Part shown: piece after piece, positions 1-8,813 of the stretch
How the letters are laid out: each line of letters starts with the position of its first letter
Position numbering within the stretch: the stretch's first letter is position 1
Assembly: GCA_016743945.1 (NCBI GenBank)
Contig: JADGFI010000008.1
Location: 182,414 to 246,413, forward strand
Direction: 5' to 3'
DNA: 64,000 nt
Source: Desulfobacteraceae bacterium
GTDB taxonomy: Bacteria > Desulfobacterota > Desulfobacteria > Desulfobacterales > Desulfobacteraceae
The notes under the pieces: generated by a model
Told to the model about the DNA's origin: nothing
The model's database searches: none
What the model saw: only the letters and a program-made list of their open reading frames with translations
Program-made: the position numbers and the translations under genes

Positions 1-525
1 AAAAATAAAGGCAGGTATTTCAAGAATCCAGGGAATGATAATAATGGGAATCAAGGTGAGAATTTTAGATCTTGGGTACAAAAGAAAATATGCCCCCATA
101 ACCCCGGCAATGGCGCCGCTTGCCCCAATGGTAGGCGCAAGGGAGGTGGGGTTTAAAAGAAAATGGAAACCACCGGAAATAAGGCCGGAAAGAATATAAA
201 ACCCAATGAATCTCACAGATCCGAAATGGGCTTCAATATTATCCCCGAATATATATAAAAACCACATATTCCCTAAAAAGTGCCAGAAACCACCATGGAA
301 AAACATATAGGACAACAAGGAAAACACTTTGTTTGTCAGGGAAAAATGCCGGGACAAATCCCAAACGGTATACTTTCCCGGCACCAGTCCATAAATATAA
401 AAAATAGCTTCATTGTTCAACCCCAGTTGAAGTTGATATAAAAACACCAAAAGGGTTATTCCCATAATGGCATAGCAGGCAATGGGGATGCTGTCTGTGG
501 GTTGATTGTCCCGAAGGGGAATCAT
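1..525 (-). CDS. Rhomboid family intramembrane serine protease (3' part outside window)
   Basis: The reverse strand reads open from an ATG at 525 to the window edge, giving 175 residues of a rhomboid-type protease. Visible marks are a first membrane segment (about residues 15-32), the HGGFWHFLGNMWFLYIFGD loop and helix (about 77-95) that is typical of rhomboids, and the catalytic-serine motif GASGA at 134-138 with Ser136. The catalytic histidine in a later helix would lie beyond the edge and cannot be checked. Family members cleave membrane proteins inside the bilayer. The start overlaps the stop of the upstream gene (ATGA, 522-525), so the two are probably translationally coupled. Confidence 0.9.
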   Translation of the reverse strand, partial: MIPLRDNQPTDSIPIACYAIMGITLLVFLYQLQLGLNNEAIFYIYGLVPGKYTVWDLSRHFSLTNKVFSLLSYMFFHGGFWHFLGNMWFLYIFGDNIEAHFGSVRFIGFYILSGLISGGFHFLLNPTSLAPTIGASGAIAGVMGAYFLLYPRSKILTLIPIIIIPWILEIPAFIF

Positions 526-1340
526 TTAATAACCCTAAGGCAATAGTGGGTTTCAAGCAATTGCTTCAAGGATTTTAAAATTTCCATCACCCCGTCTTCA
601 ATGGTAAAGGTTGTGGGATCCATTCCCCTTCGTATTTGTGTGAAAAGTGCTGGGTTTTCGGAATCAAAGCCCAGGAGAAGTTTTAGATAATCCAGCCATC
701 CAAAATAGAGAAATTGGATGTTTGCTTTAGGAAGTCTGGCAATAAATGTTTTTGTTTTAAGGGGGAGTTCCCGGGCAATCAGCTCAATTGCCTCTTGTTT
801 TGTCTTGGGGAAATTTCCTTTAACACAAGGGGTTGGAATAAGGGCTTTTATGGTTTCTTCTTCCGGGGAATCAAGAAACATCATATATAATACGGCTTCA
901 AGAATGGATTTTACATCACCATATATTCCCGGGTCATTACTTGCCCGGGGCCCTGCCACATTTAAAATTTCAATTTGATTTTCCAGGATAAATGACTGCA
1001 ATATGATGGCGGCTTCAAAGGAGTCATTATTGGCAAGGTTAATATGGCAGTTGGGCTTTCCCGCAATTTTTGCAAATACCTTGGTTAACTCAGACCCTTT
1101 GGTAAGTCTTCCCCTTGATAAGATGACAGTGCCATGGGAATCTTGAATATTTTGTTTTGTCCGGCTTGGGTAATCTGCGGTGTCCATTTCCCTTAGCCGA
1201 TATTTTAGGGGCAATGGTCCGGATTCTGTTTTTCTTCCCCTGGGGATCCATCCGCCATGGGGAATGCTTAATTTAATGGCAAGATCAATTGCCGCGCGAT
1301 CAGCCCCTGTTTGCCCACCTGAAATAATTTTTTTTAACAT
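522..1340 (-). CDS. YpsA/MoCo-carrier-like Rossmann protein with extra C-terminal domain
   Basis: The N-terminus (MLKKIISGGQTGADRAA, then GGWIPRGRKTESGPLPLKY) matches the putative molybdenum cofactor carrier family (cpYpsA), a Rossmann-fold nucleotide or cofactor binder. The first 160 residues cover that domain, including the AGPRAS motif. The last 110 residues (from about 163) form a helical domain I do not recognise; it may bind a partner. The family's biochemical role is poorly fixed; the MoCo-carrier name comes from structural genomics. It ends in an ATGA overlap with the rhomboid gene. Confidence 0.75.
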   Translation of the reverse strand: MLKKIISGGQTGADRAAIDLAIKLSIPHGGWIPRGRKTESGPLPLKYRLREMDTADYPSRTKQNIQDSHGTVILSRGRLTKGSELTKVFAKIAGKPNCHINLANNDSFEAAIILQSFILENQIEILNVAGPRASNDPGIYGDVKSILEAVLYMMFLDSPEEETIKALIPTPCVKGNFPKTKQEAIELIARELPLKTKTFIARLPKANIQFLYFGWLDYLKLLLGFDSENPALFTQIRRGMDPTTFTIEDGVMEILKSLKQLLETHYCLRVIK

Positions 1341-1443
1341 ATAAAAATCCTGGGGTTTATTTAAAAATTCCTTTTTAATAATACCAGTAAAGGGTATAAG
1401 TTCAATACTATTTTACGTTTAACCTAGGATTAGTGTCGATTGA

Positions 1444-2004
1444 ATGAATATACCGTCGAAAGAGGAATGTTTCCAGCTTATCCATAAGATGGATATGATG
1501 GATCACATCATTGACCACTCCATAATGGTCAGCAATGTGGCGTTGTGCCTTTGCCGATTTCTGGGGGGGAAATTTCCCCATCTTAATCTTGAAGGGGTTC
1601 GCTCTGCCGCCCTTCTCCACGATATCACCAAGACAAGAAGTTTTAGCACAGGCGAAGTGCATTCTCAAACAGGCGGTCTTCTCTTGGAAAAGATGGGATA
1701 TCCTGAGATTGGAAATATTATCCGCCAACATGTTATGCTGGATACCTGCACCCCGGACACCCCTGTGTCGGAACAAGAAATTGTCAATTATTCAGATAAA
1801 AGGGTGCTACATGATCAGGTCGTTTCCCTGGAAAAACGCTTGGAATATATAAAGGTTAGATATGGCACCAAACCCGAATTCAAAGACCGGATTCAACTCA
1901 TGTGGACCAAGACCGTGAAGCTTGAACAAAAGCTGTTCAAACAACTCCCCTTTGAACCGCACAAGTTATCGGATTATGTATTGCCTGTCATTAAAAAAGA
2001 ATAA
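1444..2004 (+). CDS. HD-domain metal-dependent phosphohydrolase
   Basis: This 186-residue protein carries the HD-superfamily metal ligands: an early His in MDHIIDHSIMVSN (about 24), the HD pair in AALLHDITKTR (about 54-55), His in a GEVHSQTGG segment, and His-Asp-type residues in IIRQHVM and NYSDKRV (about 118). Such proteins hydrolyse phosphate esters, often nucleotides; the substrate cannot be told. The ATG at 1444 is the first in frame; no strong ribosome binding site is seen. It is divergent from the YpsA-like gene and convergent with the receiver gene, 6 bp away. Confidence 0.85.
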   Translation: MNIPSKEECFQLIHKMDMMDHIIDHSIMVSNVALCLCRFLGGKFPHLNLEGVRSAALLHDITKTRSFSTGEVHSQTGGLLLEKMGYPEIGNIIRQHVMLDTCTPDTPVSEQEIVNYSDKRVLHDQVVSLEKRLEYIKVRYGTKPEFKDRIQLMWTKTVKLEQKLFKQLPFEPHKLSDYVLPVIKKE

Positions 2005-2010
2005 AAATAA

Positions 2011-2379
2011 TTAGTCTACAACATAGCATTGCACAAGATTGAACAAATCATTTATGGCAAATGGTTTTCCCAAAAAAGCGTCTGCACCGGCAAGCGCCGC
2101 TTTTTTTTCATTGGCATCCACCCCGGACATGATAATAAAAATTTTTTCAGGGGATTGGTGTTTTATCTTTGCCATGAGTTCAAATCCACCCCTGTTTTCC
2201 ATATCAACATCACAAATTACCATATCGGCATTGTTGCCATCCTGGATATATTGCCATGCAGCCTGACTGGTTTCAAAGGATAGAACTTTTCGATTTACGC
2301 AATAGGTCAGGGCATTTACCATCAACTCCCGGATTCCGGAATCATCATCCACCACCAAAATTTTAACGTTCTCAAGAAT
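2011..2379 (-). CDS. Single-domain response regulator (CheY-like); probable non-standard AUU start
   Basis: A stand-alone receiver domain: beta-1 acidic pair in ILVVDDDSG, phosphoacceptor Asp in MVICDVDMENRGG, Thr/Ser position in IIMSGVD and the conserved Lys in FLGKPF. It has no output domain, so it should signal by protein contact. The first standard start (TTG, 2358) would begin inside beta-strand 1. The reading frame extends upstream to a stop at 2401-2403, with no ATG, GTG or TTG before that TTG; an ATT at 2377-2379 lies 8 nt after a strong GGGGAGG site and would give a normal N-terminus (LENVKILVVDDD). The start is therefore my inference. It is the last gene of a likely four-gene run. 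Confidence 0.75.
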   Translation of the reverse strand: MLENVKILVVDDDSGIRELMVNALTYCVNRKVLSFETSQAAWQYIQDGNNADMVICDVDMENRGGFELMAKIKHQSPEKIFIIMSGVDANEKKAALAGADAFLGKPFAINDLFNLVQCYVVD

Positions 2380-2425
2380 GAATATTACCTCCCCACAGGA
2401 TTAAAGCCCCACAGGATTGATGGCA

Positions 2426-2860
2426 TCAGGCGGCCATCAGCACATCATGGAACAAGGACAACTTTTGCCGGGGGAATGCAATTTGCGTAATCATCTCGAT
2501 ATTATCGAGAACTGCTTCCCGGCGGTGAAATCCCAGGGGATAATCTTCGCAAATAATGGCTGTTGCCATGACACTTAATAATCTAACCCGTTCCTTAAAA
2601 AGATGGGAAGACGCCCTGGACCCGAGAAATGAAAAATTTACCTTTGGAATTGTTTTAAAAATAAGGGTGGCTGTTTCCAGAGCCGCCTTTTTTCTAAAAT
2701 CCCCTCCGGGGTATCCCTTAAGCTTGGCTTTCACCATCACAATCAACAGATGAAGATGCATAAGGAAAAGCTGGTGTTCATCCACCTTGTTATTTGTGAT
2801 ATGTGCGGCACCGAATCGTTTCATTCCCAAAATCTCATAGCTAAAATTAAGGATGGGCAT
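2426..2860 (-). CDS. Conserved-looking hypothetical protein, helical, unknown function
   Basis: A 144-residue protein of mixed hydrophobic and basic helices; no known family is recognised. The start at 2860 (MPILNFSYEILGMKRF) is chosen because it sits 9 nt behind a GGGGGG ribosome binding site; an upstream start would add ten unconvincing residues. The C-terminal half has a repeated pattern of helices (LSVMATAIICEDYP, then NIEMITQIAF). It lies between the dynamin-like GTPase (46+ bp upstream) and the receiver gene, so co-expression with them is likely. Confidence 0.6.
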   Translation of the reverse strand: MPILNFSYEILGMKRFGAAHITNNKVDEHQLFLMHLHLLIVMVKAKLKGYPGGDFRKKAALETATLIFKTIPKVNFSFLGSRASSHLFKERVRLLSVMATAIICEDYPLGFHRREAVLDNIEMITQIAFPRQKLSLFHDVLMAA

Positions 2861-2933
2861 TAAAATTATCCCCCCAGATAAATACAAAACACCTGCTATC
2901 CATTATCATAGTTGGGCAAAAATTCAATGGTTT

Positions 2934-5192
2934 TTATCTAGTTAATGGTTGAAACGTACTATCACAATTATCCAGTCCGCTGATAATAAAGGAAATTTTA
3001 GTTTTTATTTTGCGAATGTTTTTCTGCTGAATAATTTTTTCACTCTGCTTCAAGGAAAAGAGTATTTCCATATCCTCATTTAAAGACTCGTACAACGCAA
3101 ACCGCTGATGAATTTTATCCTTAAAATCCCGGGTGACCGCCTGGATCAGGGGCATAAAATAAAGGGTATTTAATTGATCATGATACAAATTTATCTGGTG
3201 TTGGATGGATACAAGACTTTCCTTTTTGATTTTTAGGGCAGCCTTGTCAAATCCCGGCGTAAAAGAAAAACGAGACTGTCTATCCAGCAAAGAGGAAATC
3301 AACTGAACAATGGACTCAAACCCCAGGCCCGTTATGGCATTGGCTCTTATCTTGGTGGTATATCGTGCCGTAAACACGGTTTGGGGCAGTTCAAGTCCTA
3401 GGATTTTTTTAATTTCCTGGATATCCAACTCCTTGATGAACCCGGGATCTGTTTTTAACAATTGAGCGGAAACCTGGTTGGAAAATTGGCCGGAAAAAAA
3501 ATTTTTTTCCGGGTCCCTGGGATTACTCAATTTTAAAAAATCAATCTGATAGGAATTGAGCAGGGCCTGGAAATAAGCCGAGATCCTTTTTTCCTGGGTT
3601 TCAATCAATTTTTTTAGCTCAGGGCCAATCTGTTCCAGGGCAAATAAATCAATTTTTCGTTTAAAGTCCTGGAACATCAGGTATAAAATTTGTTTAAAAC
3701 CCGTTTGTTTAATCTGGGATCGATAGGGAGCTGCATCAAGGGGCGTCTGCTGTATAAACTCACGCACCTGTTTACCGATCTGAATTGAATCCCGGGCAAA
3801 TGCTTTTTTTAAATTTAGTTGAATCTCTTTTACCAGTCCTCCCACAGCCCCTTGGATTGAATTGTCCACAATAGACTTGAGTCGGGATGCATTTTCACTG
3901 ATTTCTTTCAGGTGGAACCTGGTTTTTTTTTCACCCTCCATGTCCGAACAAAGCACCCCATAAGCGATATCAGCCTTTTGGTTCATTTCATCTGTCATCA
4001 TCCTGATTCGTTCCAGATGATTGGATAACAGCAGATCATAGTATTTTTTTTCCAGCAGGTGAGCCAGTTTTTTATGGAAGGAAAGGCGGTTGGTGTTGCA
4101 GTAATCGATCATTTTCTCATCTTCTAACCACAGGTTTAACCGTTTGGCATCCCTTTTGGGCAGGCGGGATCCAATGGTCTGGAAGAGGGTCAATAAAGCT
4201 GAAAATGAATACACCCTTGGATTCGGGGTCAAAAATTCCAGTTCATGGCGAATTTTTGATTCAATCGATACAAGATCCCCAAGGTTTTCGTGTTCTGTTA
4301 AATCGCAATTGTTCACAAACAATATATTTTCAATCAACCCCAATTGTTTTATTATTTTTAAAAAACCAATGTCCGATTGTCGAAGACCGATTCTGGAGCT
4401 GATACAATAGACAATGAGATTGGACGATTCCATATAGTTGATAATCTGACCCAGCTGGGCCGGATCAGTTGAGTCTGCCCCCTGACAATCCGCAATTTCA
4501 ACATGGGGGTCAATGGTTTTGCCGAAAACACTCAGGCAGATGTCTTTGACATAAAACGCCATGGCCGGGTTGGATGTAAAGGACTTGTAGCCTTCGAATG
4601 ATTTGGATGAAAAGAAAATTGTCCCCCGGTCTGCACCGACGATGTCCTTGCATGCCCCATACCCGTCAAGGGCATTTCGGATCAAAAGGGTTTCAGGCCG
4701 TATGCCGGCACTTGTGACGGAAAAGCGTTTAACAAGGGTGTCATATACCCCTTCCAGGTAGGCCCGGTCTTTTTTTCGTCTCAGATCAAAGGTGTCAATG
4801 ATACCAGGTCCCTGTCCATCTGGAAACATATCCAATGTTTTTTTGATGGCCCTATTTATGTCATCCCAGGATTTGAGCGTCAGGGCGGCTTCATTTTTTT
4901 TCCCCTTACGGATACGCGTGGTAATGGAGGTCACAACCCCTGCCCCTCTTTTTACCAGTTCTTTACCGGCCAGAGAATTTATAAAGGTGCTTTTTCCGGA
5001 TTTAATAACCCCGACAACCGCAATCTTGATGAGACCGGACTTGATATGGAGGGGAATTTGACGGCAATTTTCCCGACAGGCTGCCAGAAAATCATTATCC
5101 CCGGGTGAAATTTCTTCCATCATTTCAATAACAGAAAGGGTATCTGAGATAATGGCGTCCATGGTCTGTGAATGGGTTGGGTTTAATGTCAT
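2934..5192 (-). CDS. Dynamin-superfamily large GTPase
   Basis: A 752-residue protein with a dynamin-like GTPase domain in the first half: P-loop GVIKSGKSTF at about 62-71, switch-I threonine region GVVTSITTRI, G3 element in HVEIADCQGADSTDPAQL (Cys-Gln replacing the usual Pro of DxPG), and G4-like NNCDL at about 290. The C-terminal half is a long helical stalk-like region rich in Lys and Glu, ending without an obvious membrane segment. Bacterial dynamin-like proteins remodel or repair membranes. It lies 16 bp after yqgE-like algH and before two small genes. No clear ribosome binding site precedes the ATG at 5192, so a later start (MDAIISD) is possible. Confidence 0.85.
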   Translation of the reverse strand: MTLNPTHSQTMDAIISDTLSVIEMMEEISPGDNDFLAACRENCRQIPLHIKSGLIKIAVVGVIKSGKSTFINSLAGKELVKRGAGVVTSITTRIRKGKKNEAALTLKSWDDINRAIKKTLDMFPDGQGPGIIDTFDLRRKKDRAYLEGVYDTLVKRFSVTSAGIRPETLLIRNALDGYGACKDIVGADRGTIFFSSKSFEGYKSFTSNPAMAFYVKDICLSVFGKTIDPHVEIADCQGADSTDPAQLGQIINYMESSNLIVYCISSRIGLRQSDIGFLKIIKQLGLIENILFVNNCDLTEHENLGDLVSIESKIRHELEFLTPNPRVYSFSALLTLFQTIGSRLPKRDAKRLNLWLEDEKMIDYCNTNRLSFHKKLAHLLEKKYYDLLLSNHLERIRMMTDEMNQKADIAYGVLCSDMEGEKKTRFHLKEISENASRLKSIVDNSIQGAVGGLVKEIQLNLKKAFARDSIQIGKQVREFIQQTPLDAAPYRSQIKQTGFKQILYLMFQDFKRKIDLFALEQIGPELKKLIETQEKRISAYFQALLNSYQIDFLKLSNPRDPEKNFFSGQFSNQVSAQLLKTDPGFIKELDIQEIKKILGLELPQTVFTARYTTKIRANAITGLGFESIVQLISSLLDRQSRFSFTPGFDKAALKIKKESLVSIQHQINLYHDQLNTLYFMPLIQAVTRDFKDKIHQRFALYESLNEDMEILFSLKQSEKIIQQKNIRKIKTKISFIISGLDNCDSTFQPLTR

Positions 5193-5208
5193 AATAGGGA
5201 TAGGGGAG

Positions 5209-5739
5209 TCAATAAATCAGCATCATTGCGCGTTCATACTTAACATCCGAACTGGTTAAAAACAAGAGATCCTTTGAAATGTCACAGGTAAGCCATGCGC
5301 TGTCATGGAGTTCATTATCCAGCTGCAGCGGTCCCCAGCCGGCGCATCCCAGTATGATCATAAACGATTCGGGTCCTTCCTGGACGGCAATGGCTTCTAA
5401 AATATCCCTGGAATTGCTCAGATGAAGCCAGTCGGTTACCCGAAGACTTTCGTTCCAGGTGAAAGGAGGTCCATGGAGTACAAAAACACCACTGGGCTGA
5501 ACAGGCCCCCCAAGATAGATATTCAACTTATCCACACTGGTATTGCAGTCTATGTTCAGATCTTCAAACAATTCTCTGCCCGTAAGCAGGGGATGAACTT
5601 TATTGACAATAAATCCCAGAGCTCCGGAATCGTTGTGCTCACACATACACGTCACTGTTTGTGAAAAATTGGGATCCGGAAGTCCCGGCATTGCCAGGAG
5701 AAACTTGCCCTTCACACTTTCAATAAGTTCATCGCTCAT
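5209..5739 (-). CDS. yqgE: YqgE/AlgH family protein (UPF0301)
   Basis: A 176-residue protein with the family's opening pattern (GKFLLAMPGLPDPNFSQTV), the GALGFIVNK segment, the NIYLGGPVQPSGVFVLH core and a closing LGCAGWGPLQLDNEL. Length and motif order fit UPF0301/AlgH. The biochemical role of the family is not settled; in Pseudomonas it was linked to alginate regulation. The gene heads a minus-strand run with the dynamin-like GTPase, unknown and receiver genes. The upstream gap to 5857 holds AT-rich sequence suitable for divergent promoters. Confidence 0.93.
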   Translation of the reverse strand: MSDELIESVKGKFLLAMPGLPDPNFSQTVTCMCEHNDSGALGFIVNKVHPLLTGRELFEDLNIDCNTSVDKLNIYLGGPVQPSGVFVLHGPPFTWNESLRVTDWLHLSNSRDILEAIAVQEGPESFMIILGCAGWGPLQLDNELHDSAWLTCDISKDLLFLTSSDVKYERAMMLIY

Positions 5740-5857
5740 ACACCCGCTCCATATTTATCCTTGACATTTCAATTCCTGTACACGTATATCAGTTAATTGA
5801 GTAACTTTAAATATTTTTGATTGATTTGCAATACTTTTATTCTGTGGGACAGGATTT

Positions 5858-6340
5858 ATGAAAGAAATTCCTCGAAAACCAGAACAAGTTCATCCAATCT
5901 CCAGGCGAGACACCTTTTTTAAAAAGGCAAAGCCGCTTTCAGGGCAACAAGAAATGTTTGGAAAAATTTTTTCCGAGCAATTTAACCTTTCCCCTGGGAC
6001 AACCGTATCCCCTAATGTTTCCAACGGGTTACCCGAATTGGAGGGTGTATACACGGCAGCAACACTCAAATTGCCAGGCAGTGGCACGGAGCTGACCGGA
6101 AAAATAAGCGCTGCCTTGGATCTTTTGGAAACCTATGCGGCTACGCTTTTTGACCCTGAAAAAACCTTGAAACATGCCTACACGCTTCTTGAGGACCTTG
6201 CCCAACAAACCGACCAGCTTTTCGGGGAACTTGATCCAAAAACCGATCCGCGCCTGGAACAGATCCTCACTCATTTGAAAGCAATGGTCCAGGTGGAACA
6301 GATTAAAATCAATCGGGGTGATTACATAACCCCGCACTAG
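5858..6340 (+). CDS. Hypothetical cytoplasmic protein, unknown function
   Basis: A 160-residue protein with a basic, proline-containing N-terminus (about 1-45), a low-complexity linker and a C-terminal helical part (about 80-155) with heptad-like leucines, suggesting a coiled coil. There is no signal peptide or membrane segment. The start has a GGACAGGA site nearby. Coding is supported by codon pattern and by a clean fit between YqgE (divergent) and ManC (convergent, 4 bp away). No family is recognised. Confidence 0.6.
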   Translation: MKEIPRKPEQVHPISRRDTFFKKAKPLSGQQEMFGKIFSEQFNLSPGTTVSPNVSNGLPELEGVYTAATLKLPGSGTELTGKISAALDLLETYAATLFDPEKTLKHAYTLLEDLAQQTDQLFGELDPKTDPRLEQILTHLKAMVQVEQIKINRGDYITPH

Positions 6341-6344
6341 ATCC

Positions 6345-7775
6345 TTATGGTGTCTCTTTTCTGCCATAGACGTCATCAAACCGGACAATATCATCTTCCC
6401 CCAGATAAGCGCCGGACTGAACCTCAATCAATTCCAGAGGAATAGTGCCGGGATTTTCCAGTCGGTGAACCGTGCCAAGGGAAATATAGGTGGATTCATT
6501 TTCCAGGAGTAAAATTTCTTGATCCCCCTTGGTTACAATTGCCGTACCCGAGACGACTGTCCAATGTTCTGCCCGGTGGTAATGTTTTTGCAAAGACAGC
6601 TTGCCACCGGGTTTGACCGTGATTCGCTTCACCTGATACCGCTGGGACTGATCAATGGTCTCATAGTTACCCCAGGGCCTGTAAACCCTGCGGTGGGTGA
6701 CGGATTCTTCTCTTCGCTTGGCGTTAAGCTGGAGAACAATTTTTTTAACCTCTTGAACCCGATCTCTGGGAGAGACCAGAATGGCATCGGAGGTTTCAAC
6801 GATGACAAATTTTTCAAGGCCCACCGCAGCCACCAGCCGGCTTTCTGAATGGATATATGAATCCTTCACATCCTGGGTTAGAATGTCCCCCTTGAGCACG
6901 TTGCGGTCCCCATCCTTGCTACCTGTCTGCCACAGGGCGTCAAAGGACCCCAGATCATTCCAGCCGGCATCCAATGAAATCATAATTGCTTTATCTGTTT
7001 TTTCCATGATGGCATAGTCAATGGAATCTGCGTCTATCTTTTCAAAGAGCTCCCTGTCAATTCTAAAAAAATCAAGGTCCTGGGTTCCCGATGCGATCAC
7101 CTGTCGGCAGCGATTGAGCATGTCCGGGGCATATTGTTCCAGTTCATCAATAATGACAGATGCCTTGAACATAAACATGCCCGAATTCCAGCAGTATTCT
7201 TTTGATGCAACATACGCTTGGGCATGTGCATGATCCGGTTTTTCTACAAAGCATTCAATTTCACAGGCCTGGGAAGCGCTGTCGATCATTTTTCCTTTTT
7301 TTATATATCCATAACCGGTTTCAGGGGATGCCGGGACAATTCCAAAGGTGATTAAAAAGCCTCGTTCAGCCAAGGCATTGCCCTGGGATGTTTTTTTATG
7401 AAAATGAGGGATATTTTTAATTACGTGGTCTGCCGGCAGAACCAGCATAACCGGGTCTTCTTCTCGTTCAAGCAGTTTTATGGCAGCCAGGGCAATGGCA
7501 GGGGCCGTATTTCTGCCAATTGGCTCCAAAATAATAGAATGGGGTTCGATTCCGATCTGCTGTAATTGTTCGGCGGCCATAAACCGATGCGCTTCATTGC
7601 ATACCACCACAGGAGCTGCCAGTTCATCAAGATCCTCAAGCCGCATCAGCGTATTTTGCAGCATGGTATTTTCATTATAGATATCAATCAGTTGTTTGGG
7701 ATACAGTTTCCTGGAAAGCGGCCATAACCGCGTGCCGGACCCACCTGCCAGGATTATTGGAACAATCATAAACAC
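6345..7775 (-). CDS. manC: Mannose-1-phosphate guanylyltransferase / mannose-6-phosphate isomerase
   Basis: A 476-residue bifunctional-type enzyme. The N-terminal nucleotidyltransferase carries the signature ILAGGSGTRLWPLSRKLYPKQ-like stretch at about 8-27, the LPADHVI motif (about 110) and FVEKPD (about 173). The C-terminal cupin domain (about 360-465) has RPWGNYETID, QKHYHRAEHW metal ligands and ETVxVxxG-like ELIEVQSGAYLGEDDIVRFDD. It makes GDP-mannose for polysaccharide or lipopolysaccharide. It is a single gene here with no adjoining sugar cluster. Confidence 0.95.
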   Translation of the reverse strand: MFMIVPIILAGGSGTRLWPLSRKLYPKQLIDIYNENTMLQNTLMRLEDLDELAAPVVVCNEAHRFMAAEQLQQIGIEPHSIILEPIGRNTAPAIALAAIKLLEREEDPVMLVLPADHVIKNIPHFHKKTSQGNALAERGFLITFGIVPASPETGYGYIKKGKMIDSASQACEIECFVEKPDHAHAQAYVASKEYCWNSGMFMFKASVIIDELEQYAPDMLNRCRQVIASGTQDLDFFRIDRELFEKIDADSIDYAIMEKTDKAIMISLDAGWNDLGSFDALWQTGSKDGDRNVLKGDILTQDVKDSYIHSESRLVAAVGLEKFVIVETSDAILVSPRDRVQEVKKIVLQLNAKRREESVTHRRVYRPWGNYETIDQSQRYQVKRITVKPGGKLSLQKHYHRAEHWTVVSGTAIVTKGDQEILLLENESTYISLGTVHRLENPGTIPLELIEVQSGAYLGEDDIVRFDDVYGRKETP

Positions 7776-7868
7776 TCCTTAAAAAAAAATAAATAGCCGT
7801 CAACATGCCCATTAAAAATATATCCCAAAATTTCACGATGGCCGGACAAAAAGCCAGGCCGGACCTGT

Positions 7869-8780
7869 TTATTTCTGAACGGCGTACAGATTGATGCACA
7901 AACCTTTTTCAACTTCATACCGATTAAATGAGTTCAGGGTAAAACCACAGGTCGAAAGCCAGGAATTGATCTGCTGTTTTTCAAAACCCAACCAGGATCC
8001 GCCAATGATTTCCTTGATATTCTCCTGGTCATGTTTTTCAAAATCTGCCAGTAAAAAAAGCCCCCCGGGTTTTAGCACCCGAAAAACTTCATGTAAGGAT
8101 TTTTCAGGTTCAAAAATATGGTAGAGCACCATACTCATGATCACAATATTGACCTCCTGATTTTTCATGGGAAGGTTTTCAAGCTCTCCCAAACGAAGGT
8201 CAATGGCGTTCAGTCCGGGTAATTTTATTCGGGCCTGTTCGAGCATTTCCGGAGAACTGTCCACACCAATGAGATTTTTTTTATTTTCCAGAAAAAGAGA
8301 GCCCAGCATTTCCCCTGTGCCACATCCTAGATCTGCTACCCTGTCCCCGGCCAGGGCCATTTGTTTTAACACCCCATTCAAATCGAAAGCGCCCAGAACT
8401 TCTTTTTTTAACCGATCCCATTGGGGGGCCACGGTTCTAAAAAAGCGTTTGGTTCTGTTTTTTCGAAGGGTAATGCTTTGTTTTGCCCGTTGAAGATCTT
8501 GAGCACAGACCGTCTCTTGTTCAAGACGGGCACAGGCCAGGTTGATCAATGGCAAAGCGTCCCGGGTCTTGTCGGCTGCATAATAGATGAAACTGCCATC
8601 CTTTCGTAATAACAGCAACCCTGCTTCCAGCAAAATTTTCAAATGACGGGATACCCCGGACTGAATCATGTCAACAATGGAAACAATTTCATTTACGTTA
8701 AGTTCATACTGATTGAGAATATTTAATAGCCGAAGCCGCGTGGGGTCAGAAAGTGCTTTGAATTGTTTTATAATTTCCAT
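7869..8780 (-). CDS. ArsR-family HTH / SAM-dependent methyltransferase fusion
   Basis: The N-terminal 75 residues are an ArsR winged helix (FKALSDPTRLRLLNILN, then SGVSRHLKILLEAGLLLLRKDG). From about residue 120 a class I methyltransferase follows, with SAM motif VADLGCGTGEM (about 147-157) and the LRLGELENLPM and VLKPGGLFLLADF motifs. Such ArsR-methyltransferase fusions are common in Desulfobacterota; some sit near methionine or SAM genes, but nothing nearby supports that here. No conserved metal-binding CxC pair is seen, so the effector may not be a metal. Confidence 0.9.
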   Translation of the reverse strand: MEIIKQFKALSDPTRLRLLNILNQYELNVNEIVSIVDMIQSGVSRHLKILLEAGLLLLRKDGSFIYYAADKTRDALPLINLACARLEQETVCAQDLQRAKQSITLRKNRTKRFFRTVAPQWDRLKKEVLGAFDLNGVLKQMALAGDRVADLGCGTGEMLGSLFLENKKNLIGVDSSPEMLEQARIKLPGLNAIDLRLGELENLPMKNQEVNIVIMSMVLYHIFEPEKSLHEVFRVLKPGGLFLLADFEKHDQENIKEIIGGSWLGFEKQQINSWLSTCGFTLNSFNRYEVEKGLCINLYAVQK

Positions 8781-8813
8781 AACGTGTTATTTGCCTGGGG
8801 GGGATGTTGGCTC

